Part shown: one piece after another, positions 1-7,672 of the stretch
How positions within the stretch are numbered: position 1 is the stretch's first letter
Layout of the letters: every line of letters starts with the position of its first letter
Assembly: GCF_900100885.1 (NCBI RefSeq)
Contig: NZ_LT629692.1
Coordinates: 1,364,001 to 1,428,000 of the forward strand
Direction: 5' to 3'
DNA length: 64,000 nt
Source: Microbacterium pygmaeum
GTDB taxonomy: Bacteria > Actinomycetota > Actinomycetes > Actinomycetales > Microbacteriaceae
Program-made: the position numbers and the translations under genes
Notes under the pieces: model-generated
What the model saw: only the letters and a program-made list of their open reading frames with translations
Database searches by the model: none
What the model was told of the DNA's origin: nothing

Positions 1-73
1 CAGCCCACAGGGCGACGAAGAGCGGAGTGGCGAGGACGGCGCCGATGAGCAGGACGCAGGATGAGCGGGACAT
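1..73 (-). CDS. N-terminus of a membrane or exported protein (partial)
   Basis: This is the first 24 codons of a minus-strand gene that runs off the left edge. The start ATG at 73 is preceded by GGAGG. The residues read as MSRSS followed by a hydrophobic run (VLLIGAVLATPLFVALWA), so it opens with a transmembrane segment or signal peptide. It lies downstream of the IclR regulator on the same strand, and the gap between them holds an operator-like dyad, so it may be a transporter under IclR control. Too little is present to name a family. Confidence 0.5.
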   Translation of the reverse strand, partial: MSRSSCVLLIGAVLATPLFVALWA

Positions 74-89
74 GGAGGCCTCCGAAGAT

Positions 90-130
90 GAACTATTTGG
101 TTCACTATTGCACGATGAACCGAAGAGTTC
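90..130 (-). promoter_or_regulatory. GAAC/GTTC dyad, probable regulator-binding site
   Basis: Two 14-mers, one at 90-103 (GAACTATTTGGTTC) and one at 117-130 (GAACCGAAGAGTTC), are inverted copies of each other at 12 of 14 positions. Each is also an imperfect palindrome of the form GAAC-N6-GTTC. The pair lies just upstream of the partial gene at 1-73 and immediately downstream of the IclR-family gene, which makes it a plausible operator for that regulator. The assignment to IclR is inferred from position alone. Confidence 0.4.
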
Positions 131-144
131 AATAACGTCGATGG

Positions 145-948
145 CTAACGGACAGCGCCGCCCCCGAGCCGTCGCGCGATCGTCTCTCGAATGGCGGGCA
201 CCGCATCGACGAGCTGATCGAGGGAGCAGCGGAAGCGGACCGCACTGATGCTGACCGCCCCGGACGGGATTTCCGAGCCGTCGAGATGCACCGGAAGGGC
301 CAGGCAGTTCACACCGACCTCGTTCTCCTCGTCGTCGACGGCGAAACCGCGACGGCGGGTCATCTCGAGTTCACGCAGCAGCTGCTCGGGAGTGGTCAGC
401 GTGTTGGCGGTGCGCTGCTCCAGAGGGAACGGGCCGAACCAGTCGCTGACCTCCTGCACGCTCGTCAGACGGCCGCTCAGCAGCGCCTTGCCGACGGCGG
501 TCCGGTACGCGGGGTTGCGGCCGCCGATCACCGAGGTGAGCCGCACGGCACCCTGCGGTGGATCCATCTTCGCGCGGTACACGATGTCGGTGCCGGACAG
601 CACCGCGTAGTGGGCCGTTTCGCCGCACGTTGCGGCGAGCTCTTCGAGAAGGGGCTGGATGCGGGCGGTTTCCGGTCGCCCGTCCAGGTTGCGGAACGCG
701 AGGCGAAGATACTCATCCCCGAGGACGTAGACCCCGCGCCCGGTCATGTCCGCCAGGCCCGCGCGGCGCAGCGTCGCGAGGGCCCGGTGGACCGTGGGTT
801 TGGAGCTGTGCAGCGTGCTCGCGAGCTCGTCGAGCGTGACGCCGAGCGGGTGGTCGGCGAGCTCGGTCAAGACCGCGATGACGCGGTCGGCGCCGACGAG
901 TCTCTCTTCGGAGTTCTCCGCCGGGCTCGGCGGGTTCACCTCGCTCAT
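145..948 (-). CDS. IclR-family transcriptional regulator
   Basis: A 267-residue cytosolic DNA-binding regulator. Residues ~20-80 form the winged helix-turn-helix typical of IclR proteins (RVIAVLTELADHPLGVTLDE, then a TVHRALATLRRAGL recognition region). Residues ~95-255 match the IclR effector-binding domain, with the AVLSGTDIVYRAK and RTAVGKALL stretches. The length is normal for the family. It lies 18 bp downstream of, and on the same strand as, the Zn-dehydrogenase of the sugar-acid locus. It is therefore the likely regulator of that locus, responding to a pathway intermediate. The ligand cannot be read from the sequence. Confidence 0.9.
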   Translation of the reverse strand: MSEVNPPSPAENSEERLVGADRVIAVLTELADHPLGVTLDELASTLHSSKPTVHRALATLRRAGLADMTGRGVYVLGDEYLRLAFRNLDGRPETARIQPLLEELAATCGETAHYAVLSGTDIVYRAKMDPPQGAVRLTSVIGGRNPAYRTAVGKALLSGRLTSVQEVSDWFGPFPLEQRTANTLTTPEQLLRELEMTRRRGFAVDDEENEVGVNCLALPVHLDGSEIPSGAVSISAVRFRCSLDQLVDAVPAIRETIARRLGGGAVR

Positions 949-966
949 CCTTCCCCCGTGTTCATC

Positions 967-1995
967 TCAGGTCGTGAGTCGCGGATCGACGTGGACCTTC
1001 GGTCCTGGTCCCGCATCCGCGCCTCGGCGCCCTTCGAATCGGGCGGGCACGTCCTCGAGAGAGACGACCTCGCTGACGATGGGGTCGGGCACCACGGATC
1101 CGTTGGCGAAGCTCTCGATCGCGCCGGCCAAACCCGGCGAGGCGGACAGGATCCCGACTGCCGTGATGTCCTTCAGGGCAATGTCGCGGGTGTCCACAAG
1201 GCTCGGCGTTGAGGACAGGCCGATGAAGACGACGCGCCCCGCCGGCTTGGCGAGGCGCACCGACTCTGCGGGCATGGTGTCGTTGCTGGTCGCCTCGATC
1301 ACGGCGTCGAACCTGTCGGATGCCGAGGCGGTGAGGTCGTCGAGCTGCCAGGTGTGCGGCACACCGAGGGAGCGGGCGAGCGCGAGGGATCCCCCGCGGA
1401 CGCCGCCCACGTGGACCTCGGCGCCTTCGGCGAGCGCGAACTGCGCGGCCAGGAGTCCGATGGTCCCCGATCCGAGCACGAGCACCTTCTGGCCGGGTTC
1501 GATGTTCGCTGCTCGCACGGCGCGCAGCGCATTTCCGCCCGGCTCGACGAGCGCGGCGGCCGTGAGGCTGACGTGCTCGGAGATCTCGTATGCGAACCGG
1601 GTGGGGATGATCAGCTTCTCGGCGAGCGCCCCCGGCCAGTCGCCGCGAATGCCGACCTCGTACCGGTCGGGGCAGACGTGATGATGACCGGCGGCGCAGT
1701 ACGAGCAGTGCCCGCAGCCCAGCATCGTGTCGCCGGTGATCCTGCGCCCGAGCCACCAGTCGTCGGTGGAGTCGCCAACGGCGAAGACGCGGCCGGTCCA
1801 CTCGTGACCGAGCCGCAAGGGGAAATGCGTGTGGCCCTGCTCGATGTACGCCATCTCGCCGGTGTACAGCTCGACGTCGGTTCCGCAGACCCCCACACGC
1901 TCGACGTCGACCAGCAGTTCCCCCGCGGCCGGGACCGGGTCCGGTACATCCTGAACCTCGGCTCGACGGGGAGCGGTGACGACCAGCGCTCTCAT
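967..1995 (-). CDS. Zinc-dependent medium-chain alcohol/polyol dehydrogenase
   Basis: A 342-residue NAD(P)-dependent dehydrogenase of the MDR superfamily. Catalytic zinc ligands are visible as Cys37 (GVCGTD), His64-Glu65 (LGHEW) and Glu151 (VEPGG). The structural zinc lobe is Cys94, Cys97, Cys100 and Cys108. The Rossmann motif GSGTIG is at 175-180. The start ATG at 1995 overlaps the stop of the upstream hydrolase gene (TGATG), so the two are translationally coupled; a longer in-frame extension is only antisense read-through. In this operon it probably oxidises a sugar, sugar alcohol or related hydroxy compound feeding the 2-keto-3-deoxy acid pathway. The exact substrate is unknown. Confidence 0.88.
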   Translation of the reverse strand: MRALVVTAPRRAEVQDVPDPVPAAGELLVDVERVGVCGTDVELYTGEMAYIEQGHTHFPLRLGHEWTGRVFAVGDSTDDWWLGRRITGDTMLGCGHCSYCAAGHHHVCPDRYEVGIRGDWPGALAEKLIIPTRFAYEISEHVSLTAAALVEPGGNALRAVRAANIEPGQKVLVLGSGTIGLLAAQFALAEGAEVHVGGVRGGSLALARSLGVPHTWQLDDLTASASDRFDAVIEATSNDTMPAESVRLAKPAGRVVFIGLSSTPSLVDTRDIALKDITAVGILSASPGLAGAIESFANGSVVPDPIVSEVVSLEDVPARFEGRRGADAGPGPKVHVDPRLTT

Positions 1996-2867
1996 CAACT
2001 CGCCGCTGCGGGGTGGGCGATCACGTGCTGGGTCTGCGTGCCCAGGCGCGTGATGCCGAGCGTCATGGTCTCGCCGCCGTGCAGGAAGACCTGCGGCGAC
2101 ATGCCCATACCGACACCCGGCGGAGTGCCGGTGTTGATCAGGTCGCCGGGCTCGAGGGCCAGGAACTGGCTGAGGTAGTGGACGATGAACGTGGGATTGA
2201 AGATCATCGTGGACGTGGAGCCGTCCTGGCGGCGCGCGCCGTCGATGTCGAGCCACATGTCGAGGTCGAGCACGTCGCCGATCTCGTCGGGCGTGACGAG
2301 GTAGGGGCCGGCCGGGTTGAAGGTCGGCGCCGACTTGCCCTTGGTCCATTGACCTCCGCGCTCGGTCTGCCATTCGCGTTCGCTGACGTCGTTCACGAGG
2401 ACATAGCCGGCGATGGCCGCCGCGGCCTCCTCCTCGTCGCGCAGGTACGACGAGTGGCTGCCGATCACGATGCCGAGCTCCACCTCCCAGTCGGTCTTGA
2501 CGGATCCGCGCGGGATGAGCACGTCGTCGTTCGGACCGATGAGCGTGTTCGGCGCTTTCGTGAACAGGATGGGTTCGCTCGGCACCGCCTGGCCGGTCTC
2601 AGCCGCGTGGTCGCTGTAATTGAGACCGATGCAGAGGATCTGATGGGGTCGAGCGATGGGAGCCCCGAAGCGGCGATCGCCGACCGGCTCGGTCCGACCG
2701 GAGGCGGCCCGCTCGGCGACGACGTCGGCAAGCGTGCGCAGCGCGCCGGAGCCGAAGAACGCTTCGTCGAAATCTCGGGTGACATCCGACAGGTCGACGA
2801 ACGTGTCGTCGTCGATCAGGACTCCTGGGGTCTCGGCACCCGCGGGACCGATGCGGACAAGTCTCAT
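1995..2867 (-). CDS. Fumarylacetoacetate hydrolase-family protein, probable 2,4-diketo-3-deoxy-sugar-acid hydrolase
   Basis: A 290-residue FAH-fold hydrolase. The C-terminal catalytic domain (about 80-290) has the conserved LNYSDHA, the acidic metal ligands in WEVELGIVIG and NDVSER, WTKGKS, and the terminal NTGTPPGVGMG. Members of this family in the non-phosphorylating L-fucose/L-rhamnose pathways cleave 2,4-diketo-3-deoxy acids to pyruvate plus lactate. The neighbouring dehydratase and SDR support that role. Other FAH proteins act on acylpyruvates or catechol meta-cleavage products, so the substrate is inferred. The ATG at 2867 overlaps the stop of a 75-codon ORF as ATGA. Confidence 0.85.
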   Translation of the reverse strand: MRLVRIGPAGAETPGVLIDDDTFVDLSDVTRDFDEAFFGSGALRTLADVVAERAASGRTEPVGDRRFGAPIARPHQILCIGLNYSDHAAETGQAVPSEPILFTKAPNTLIGPNDDVLIPRGSVKTDWEVELGIVIGSHSSYLRDEEEAAAAIAGYVLVNDVSEREWQTERGGQWTKGKSAPTFNPAGPYLVTPDEIGDVLDLDMWLDIDGARRQDGSTSTMIFNPTFIVHYLSQFLALEPGDLINTGTPPGVGMGMSPQVFLHGGETMTLGITRLGTQTQHVIAHPAAAS

Positions 2868-3091
2868 GAATGTGCTTCTTTCTCGTGCAACCAGAAGGGG
2901 GTGGTCGTGTTGCCGCGCCAACGGGGGACCGGAAGCCCGGACGCGTGCGGGTCGGCCAGGAAGATCGCGCCCGAGGCATCCGTCCACTGCGTCAGGCCCT
3001 CCTGCGTCGTGGTGATGGCGAGGATGCTCAGGTCGGATCCGACGGATGCAGCCCACGAGGCCTGCGAAACGTCTGCACCAATCGTGGTCAT
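2864..3091 (-). CDS. Short unrecognised protein at the head of the FAH operon (75 aa)
   Basis: A 75-codon ORF whose stop overlaps the FAH start codon as ATGA, a typical coupled-gene arrangement. Its composition is protein-like (Trp at four positions, few Arg) rather than that of an antisense shadow. I do not recognise a family. No strong Shine-Dalgarno precedes the ATG at 3091, so it may be a leader peptide, a small enzyme subunit or the remnant of a larger gene. Its position as first ORF facing the divergent dehydratase suggests it is co-transcribed with the hydrolase and dehydrogenase. Confidence 0.5.
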   Translation of the reverse strand: MTTIGADVSQASWAASVGSDLSILAITTTQEGLTQWTDASGAIFLADPHASGLPVPRWRGNTTTPFWLHEKEAHS

Positions 3092-3173
3092 CGCCGGCGT
3101 TCAGGTCGTGTGCACTGCCGTGGCATAATTCAGAATATTAGCGGACCATTCAATCTGATGGAAAAGGGGTTCG
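3092..3173. promoter_or_regulatory. Divergent promoter region of the sugar-acid locus
   Basis: This 82-bp gap separates the FAH/ADH operon (minus) from the dehydratase/SDR operon (plus). It is clearly AT-richer than its surroundings. A -10-like CATAAT lies at 3123-3128, and TCAGA/TCTGA half-sites flank the 3130-3160 stretch. It is the natural place for the IclR-family regulator to control both arms. No long perfect palindrome is present, so the operator itself is not resolved. Confidence 0.4.
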
Positions 3174-4895
3174 ATGTTGAATCATCTCCGCAGCGCTGGT
3201 TGGTACGAGGGCAGCGACCGCAACGCCTACATCCACCGCGCGTGGATGCGCCGCGGGAACCCCGAGGATTCGCTCGACGGGAGCAAGCCGCAGATCGCGA
3301 TCGCGAACACCGCGTCTGATCTCACGCCGTGCAACATGCACCTGAACGAGGTCGCCGACAGCGTCAAGAACGGCGTGTGGGCCGCCGGCGGCGTGCCCTA
3401 CAACCTCCCCGTCGTCTCGCTCGGCGAGACCCAGGTCAAGCCCACCGCGATGCTGTGGCGGAACATGGCCGCGATGGCGATGGAGGAGATGTTCCGCGCC
3501 AACCCGATCGACGGGCTCGTGCTGCTGGGCGGCTGCGACAAGACGATCCCCGCGCTGCTGATGGCCGCGGCATCCGTGGACATCCCGGCCGTCGTCGTGC
3601 CCGGGGGACCGATGCTCACCGGCCACTTCAGGGGCGAGGCGCTCGGCTGCGGCACCGACGTCTGGCGGTTGAGCGAAGAGGCTCGTGCGGGCAAGATCAC
3701 CGGGGCGCAGTTCCTCGCGTCGGAGCAGTCGATGATCCGCGGCAAGGGGCACTGCAACACGATGGGCACCGCCTCGACGATGGCCGTCGTCGCCGAAGCA
3801 CTGGGCATGACGATCCCGGGCTTCGCCGGCACGCCCGCCGCCGACGCGCGGCTGCTGTCGCTCTCGCACGAGACGGGCCGGCTGATCGTCGACATGGTCG
3901 GGATTGACCGGAAGCCCAGCGACATCATGACGAAAGAGTCCTTCCTGAACGCGATCATCGCAGTCGCCGCCGTCGGCGGGTCGACCAATTCGGTCGTGCA
4001 CCTGCTCGCCATCGCGGGCCGGCTCGGGATCGACCTCACCCTCGATGACTTCGACGCCGCAGGCGCGGGCGTCCCGGTGATGGCGAACCTCCAGCCCAGC
4101 GGCGTCTTCCTGATGGACGACCTCTACCGGGCCGGGGGAGTGCTCGCCCTGCTGACGCAGGTGAAGGACCTCTTCCACCCCGAGCCGATCACCGTGACCG
4201 GCAGGCCGCTCGTGGACTACCTCAGTGACCGACCCGTCTACGACGACACCGTCATCGTTCCACGCGACGCTCCGCTCATGGACGATGCCGGCATCGCCGT
4301 GCTCCGCGGGAACCTCGCGCCGCGCGGCGCGATCATCAAGCCCGCCGCGGCCACCCCGGCGCTGCTCCAGCACGTCGGTCCTGCGGTCGTGTTCGATTCG
4401 ATCGAGGACATGCGCGAACGCATCGACGACCCCGACCTGGACGTCACCGCCGACTCGGTGCTGGTGCTGCGCGGCTGCGGCCCGCGCGGGTATCCGGGAA
4501 TGCCCGAGGTCGGCAACATGCCCCTGCCGCAGAAGCTTCTCCAGCACGGCGTGCGCGACATGGTGCGCATCAGCGACGCCCGCATGAGCGGCACCGCCTA
4601 CGGCACCGTGATCCTGCACGTCGCACCCGAAGCCGCCGCGGGCGGCCCGCTCGCATTCATCCGCACCGGCGACATCGTGACCATCGATGTCGAGAACCGT
4701 GTGCTCAGCTTCGACGTCACCGACGACGAGCTGCAGACTCGCAGCCAGACGCCCGCGAGCGAGGCCGCGTACGCGGCGCCCGTTCGCGGCTGGGCGAAGC
4801 TCTACATCGACCACGTCATGCAGGCCGACACCGGCGCCGACCTCGATTTCCTGGTCGGCGGCAGCGGCGAGAAGGTCGGCCGTGAATCGCACTGA
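3174..4895 (+). CDS. IlvD/Edd-family sugar-acid dehydratase
   Basis: A 573-residue Fe-S dehydratase. Conserved cysteines are Cys53 (LTPCNMH), Cys121 in the GGCDKT motif and Cys194 in GHCNTMGTAST. The C-terminal half carries the usual swivelling domain with RGCGPRGYPGMPE and RISDARMSGT. The HRAWM and LTPCN pattern matches the sugar-acid branch (arabinonate, xylonate or fuconate dehydratases) better than the branched-chain amino acid enzyme. It would convert an aldonate to a 2-keto-3-deoxy acid. ATG 3174 follows an AAGGGG-like site. The SDR follows 51 bp downstream. Substrate specificity is inferred from context. Confidence 0.9.
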   Translation: MLNHLRSAGWYEGSDRNAYIHRAWMRRGNPEDSLDGSKPQIAIANTASDLTPCNMHLNEVADSVKNGVWAAGGVPYNLPVVSLGETQVKPTAMLWRNMAAMAMEEMFRANPIDGLVLLGGCDKTIPALLMAAASVDIPAVVVPGGPMLTGHFRGEALGCGTDVWRLSEEARAGKITGAQFLASEQSMIRGKGHCNTMGTASTMAVVAEALGMTIPGFAGTPAADARLLSLSHETGRLIVDMVGIDRKPSDIMTKESFLNAIIAVAAVGGSTNSVVHLLAIAGRLGIDLTLDDFDAAGAGVPVMANLQPSGVFLMDDLYRAGGVLALLTQVKDLFHPEPITVTGRPLVDYLSDRPVYDDTVIVPRDAPLMDDAGIAVLRGNLAPRGAIIKPAAATPALLQHVGPAVVFDSIEDMRERIDDPDLDVTADSVLVLRGCGPRGYPGMPEVGNMPLPQKLLQHGVRDMVRISDARMSGTAYGTVILHVAPEAAAGGPLAFIRTGDIVTIDVENRVLSFDVTDDELQTRSQTPASEAAYAAPVRGWAKLYIDHVMQADTGADLDFLVGGSGEKVGRESH

Positions 4896-4946
4896 AACGC
4901 CTGTGCGCGCGCGTGTCGCAGCCGGGAAGCCACAGGAAGGAGTGAC

Positions 4947-5693
4947 ATGCCGGAATTCGACGGAGCCGTCGCGATCGTGACCGGAGGTGCCAGCGGAATC
5001 GGAGCCGCCACCGCTGTGCTGCTGGAAGAGCGGGGTGCGCGTGTCGCCGTGCTCGATCGCAGTCTCGACGGAGTGCCGGCAGCCTTCTTCGGCACGGTGT
5101 GCGACGTCACGGACAGCGCCCAGGTCGACGCCGCCGTCTCGGCCGTGGTCGACCATTACGGATCGCTCGACATCGTGATCAACAATGCGGGGATCGGCGC
5201 GTCGGGCGATGTCGCGGCCAACGACGACGACGAGTGGCACCGCGTCTTCGACGTCAACGTGGTCGGGATCGCGCGGGTCACGCGTGCGGCGCTTCCGCAC
5301 CTGCGGCAGTCGTCTCGCGCGGCGGTGGTCAACACATGCTCGATCGCCGGCATCGCCGGGCTGCCGAACCGGGCGCTGTACTCCGCGAGCAAGGGAGCCG
5401 TCGCCGCTCTGACGCTGGCGATGGCAGCCGACCACGTTCGCGAGGGCATCCGCGTCAACGCCGTCACGCCCGGCACGGCCGACACCCCTTGGGTCGGGCG
5501 GATCCTCGAGGCCGCAGAAGACCCTGACGCCGCGGCCGCCGCGCTGCGCGCTCGTCAGCCGATGGGCCGTCTCGTCACGGCTGCGGAAGTGGCCAACGCG
5601 ATCGTCTACCTCGCCTCGCCCAATTCGTCGTCAACGACGGGGACGCTGCTGGGCGTCGACGGAGGGATGCAGGGCCTGCGGGTTTCGTCGTAG
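4947..5693 (+). CDS. Short-chain dehydrogenase, probable 2-keto-3-deoxy-L-fuconate dehydrogenase type
   Basis: A 248-residue classical SDR with the nucleotide motif TGGASGIG (residues 12-19), NNAG (79-82), catalytic Ser132, and Tyr145-x3-Lys149 in YSASK. The C-terminal RQPMGRLVTAAEVANAIVYL region and the ending VDGGMQGLR resemble SDRs from non-phosphorylating fucose/rhamnose pathways. With the dehydratase upstream and the FAH hydrolase opposite, it plausibly oxidises the 2-keto-3-deoxy intermediate to the diketo acid. The ribosome site AGGAAGGAG precedes ATG 4947. Family assignment is firm; the substrate is an inference. Confidence 0.88.
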   Translation: MPEFDGAVAIVTGGASGIGAATAVLLEERGARVAVLDRSLDGVPAAFFGTVCDVTDSAQVDAAVSAVVDHYGSLDIVINNAGIGASGDVAANDDDEWHRVFDVNVVGIARVTRAALPHLRQSSRAAVVNTCSIAGIAGLPNRALYSASKGAVAALTLAMAADHVREGIRVNAVTPGTADTPWVGRILEAAEDPDAAAAALRARQPMGRLVTAAEVANAIVYLASPNSSSTTGTLLGVDGGMQGLRVSS

Positions 5694-5740
5694 GCTCGGC
5701 GCCCGCCGCCCCGCCGCCCCGCGCCCGCCGCCCAGCCGCC

Positions 5741-5820
5741 CCGAGCGGGCATGTTCGCCCCGAGCGGGCACGCTGTGCAACGCTCGACCGTGCCCGTTCG
5801 GGAGTTGCATGCCCGTTCGG
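5741..5820 (+). repeat. Nested 80-nt inverted repeat, REP-like or RNA hairpin element
   Basis: Four 13-mers form two nested pairs. CCGAGCGGGCATG (5741-5753) pairs with CATGCCCGTTCGG (5808-5820). CCGAGCGGGCACG (5760-5772) pairs with CGTGCCCGTTCGG (5789-5801). In both pairs the only mismatch is the same position, and it becomes a G-U wobble in a plus-strand transcript but an A-C mismatch in a minus-strand one. This favours a plus-strand RNA structure downstream of the SDR operon. There is no T-tract, so it is not a classical terminator. Confidence 0.6.
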
Positions 5821-5949
5821 TGCCGAGGGGCGTGGACGAGCGCTTTGGCGCCAGACAACAGGTTGTCCATCACGCGCGTCCGTGCGGCGATCAGCACGTC
5901 GTGGTGCTCCCTGATCACGGTTTGCGGGCGATCCGTCGGGTGGGTCCCG

Positions 5950-6171
5950 CTACTCCGCAGAGCGGCGGATGTAGTCGTACGCGCCAGGACCGGTCGGTGT
6001 GTCCAGGAGTTGGTACACCACACCGTGGTGGTCGATCTCCGGCTTGGGGGTGCCGTCTGGTCGGAGCGGACAGAGGACGGGCTCTGCGTCATCGGTCGGG
6101 GTGGGGCCCTCGTGAAGCAGGGCGATATAGGTCTCGATGCTCACTCGATCCACGCTACCTGTCGCACTCAT
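5950..6171 (-). CDS. Small hypothetical protein (73 aa)
   Basis: A 73-residue acidic protein with segments such as IETYIALLHEG and EIDHHGVVYQLLDTP that look like genuine coding sequence. It has no signal peptide or membrane segment. The ATG at 6171 has only a weak ribosome site, and an internal GTG ten codons later is an alternative start. It sits alone between the SDR operon and nhaA, on the opposite strand to both. No family is recognised. Confidence 0.5.
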   Translation of the reverse strand: MSATGSVDRVSIETYIALLHEGPTPTDDAEPVLCPLRPDGTPKPEIDHHGVVYQLLDTPTGPGAYDYIRRSAE

Positions 6172-6354
6172 CGGTGGCCGTGCCGGTGCGCCACGTCAAT
6201 ATCTCTGCGTACGAAGCAGCACCACCACACCCTGGATCGCGGTCTGAAATGCCGTGCGCTGTTCTATAAGCTGATCGTTGGAGTGCCGGGAAGTCTGGTC
6301 GGCGAATCCGCTGGCGAGGCCGGCGGGACTCGTACCCGCTGGAAGGATCTCCGC

Positions 6355-7644
6355 TTGGACACGCACGCCCCCCCGTCTCGATGGTCGCGACTGCTCGCCT
6401 GGGTCTCCGGTGATGTGGTCGGCGGCGCTGTGATGATCGGCGCCGCTGCGCTGGCGCTGATCTGGGCGAATTCGCCGTGGCAGGGCGGGTACGAGGCGTT
6501 GTCGGACCTCGTCGTTGGGCCGGCGGTGCTGCATCTGGACCTGCCGTTGTCGGCGTGGGCGGCAGACGGCCTCCTGGCGATCTTCTTCTTCGTCGTCGGT
6601 GTCGAACTCAAGCAGGAGATCGTCGCCGGCAGTCTCCGCAATCCTCGAGAAGCCGGAGTTCCGGTCCTGGCAGCTGTCGGCGGGATGGCGGTCCCCGCAC
6701 TGCTCTATGTCGTGATCATCGGCGTCCTCGGCCCCGAATCGGCGCTGCATGGCTGGGCGATCCCGACGGCGACGGACATTGCGTTCGCCCTCGCCGTGCT
6801 GGCGATCTTCGGCCGTGGCCTTCCGGTCGCGCTGCGCGTGTTCCTGCTCACGCTGGCGGTCGTCGATGACCTGCTGGCGATCGTCATCATCGCGGTGTTC
6901 TACAGCGAAGGCGTCAACGTCTGGATGCTGCTCGGATCCTTCGCCGCTGTAGCCCTGTTCGCGGTCGCGGTCCGCGCGAGGAAGATGCGCTGGTGGTTCC
7001 TGATCCCGCTCGCGCTGATCGCCTGGACGCTGATGCACTCCTCAGGGGTGCACGCGACCATCGCCGGTGTCCTCCTGGGCTTCAGCGTCTCGGCCCGCCC
7101 GATTCGCGGCGAACCCACCTCCCGCACTACACAGCTCGAACACACCGTCCGGCCGCTCTCGTCGGGGTTCGCGCTGCCGGTGTTCGCCTTCTTCGCCGCC
7201 GGAGTGTCCCTCTCAGGCGAGAACGGAATCCTCGCCGCCCTCGGCGACCCCGTGGCGATCGCAGTGATCGTTGCGCTGGTCGTCGGCAAGCTCACGGGAG
7301 TGCTGGGCGTGACCGCGGTCGTGACGAAGACCACACCGTTGCGGCTGCCGGACGGGATCGGCATCCGCGACCTCCTCCCGGTCGGTCTCCTCACCGGGAT
7401 CGGCTTCACCGTTTCTCTCCTGATCGCCGAACTGTCCTTTCCCACCGGCGACCACCAGGCGAACGCGAAGTTCGCCATCCTGGTCGCCAGTGTCCTGGCC
7501 GCCGTCCTTGCCGCGATGACCCTGCGGTGGGATGCCCGCAAGGCACGTATCGCCGACATGAACAGCGACGGCATCGACGACATCAACCTCGCCCGCATCG
7601 GCGACCCCCCACCACGCGACCCCGACCAGTCGGCCCATGCTTGA
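6355..7644 (+). CDS. nhaA: Na+/H+ antiporter NhaA
   Basis: A 429-residue, roughly 12-helix inner-membrane antiporter that exchanges cytoplasmic sodium for protons. Family hallmarks are FFFVVGVELKQE, PTATDIAFALAVLAIFG and the paired ion-binding aspartates Asp171-Asp172 in AVVDDLLAI. The reading frame stays open far upstream to 5809, but that extension is not NhaA-like. TTG 6355 is chosen because GGAAGGA sits 7 bp before it and it gives the usual family length. The C-terminal tail after the last helix (about residue 400) is hydrophilic. It converges with a DUF421 gene. Confidence 0.93.
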   Translation: MDTHAPPSRWSRLLAWVSGDVVGGAVMIGAAALALIWANSPWQGGYEALSDLVVGPAVLHLDLPLSAWAADGLLAIFFFVVGVELKQEIVAGSLRNPREAGVPVLAAVGGMAVPALLYVVIIGVLGPESALHGWAIPTATDIAFALAVLAIFGRGLPVALRVFLLTLAVVDDLLAIVIIAVFYSEGVNVWMLLGSFAAVALFAVAVRARKMRWWFLIPLALIAWTLMHSSGVHATIAGVLLGFSVSARPIRGEPTSRTTQLEHTVRPLSSGFALPVFAFFAAGVSLSGENGILAALGDPVAIAVIVALVVGKLTGVLGVTAVVTKTTPLRLPDGIGIRDLLPVGLLTGIGFTVSLLIAELSFPTGDHQANAKFAILVASVLAAVLAAMTLRWDARKARIADMNSDGIDDINLARIGDPPPRDPDQSAHA

Positions 7645-7672
7645 CGGCGCCGATCCCACTCCCGCGGACGAA

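Noticed and set aside
3150..5435. 761-codon open frame on the minus strand
   Set aside because: Lies fully antisense to the dehydratase and SDR genes; His/Arg/Asp-rich composition is typical of a high-GC shadow frame.
5809..6354. Upstream extension of the NhaA reading frame
   Set aside because: Not NhaA-like, no membrane segments, overlaps a better minus-strand ORF; the ribosome site at 6341 supports TTG 6355.
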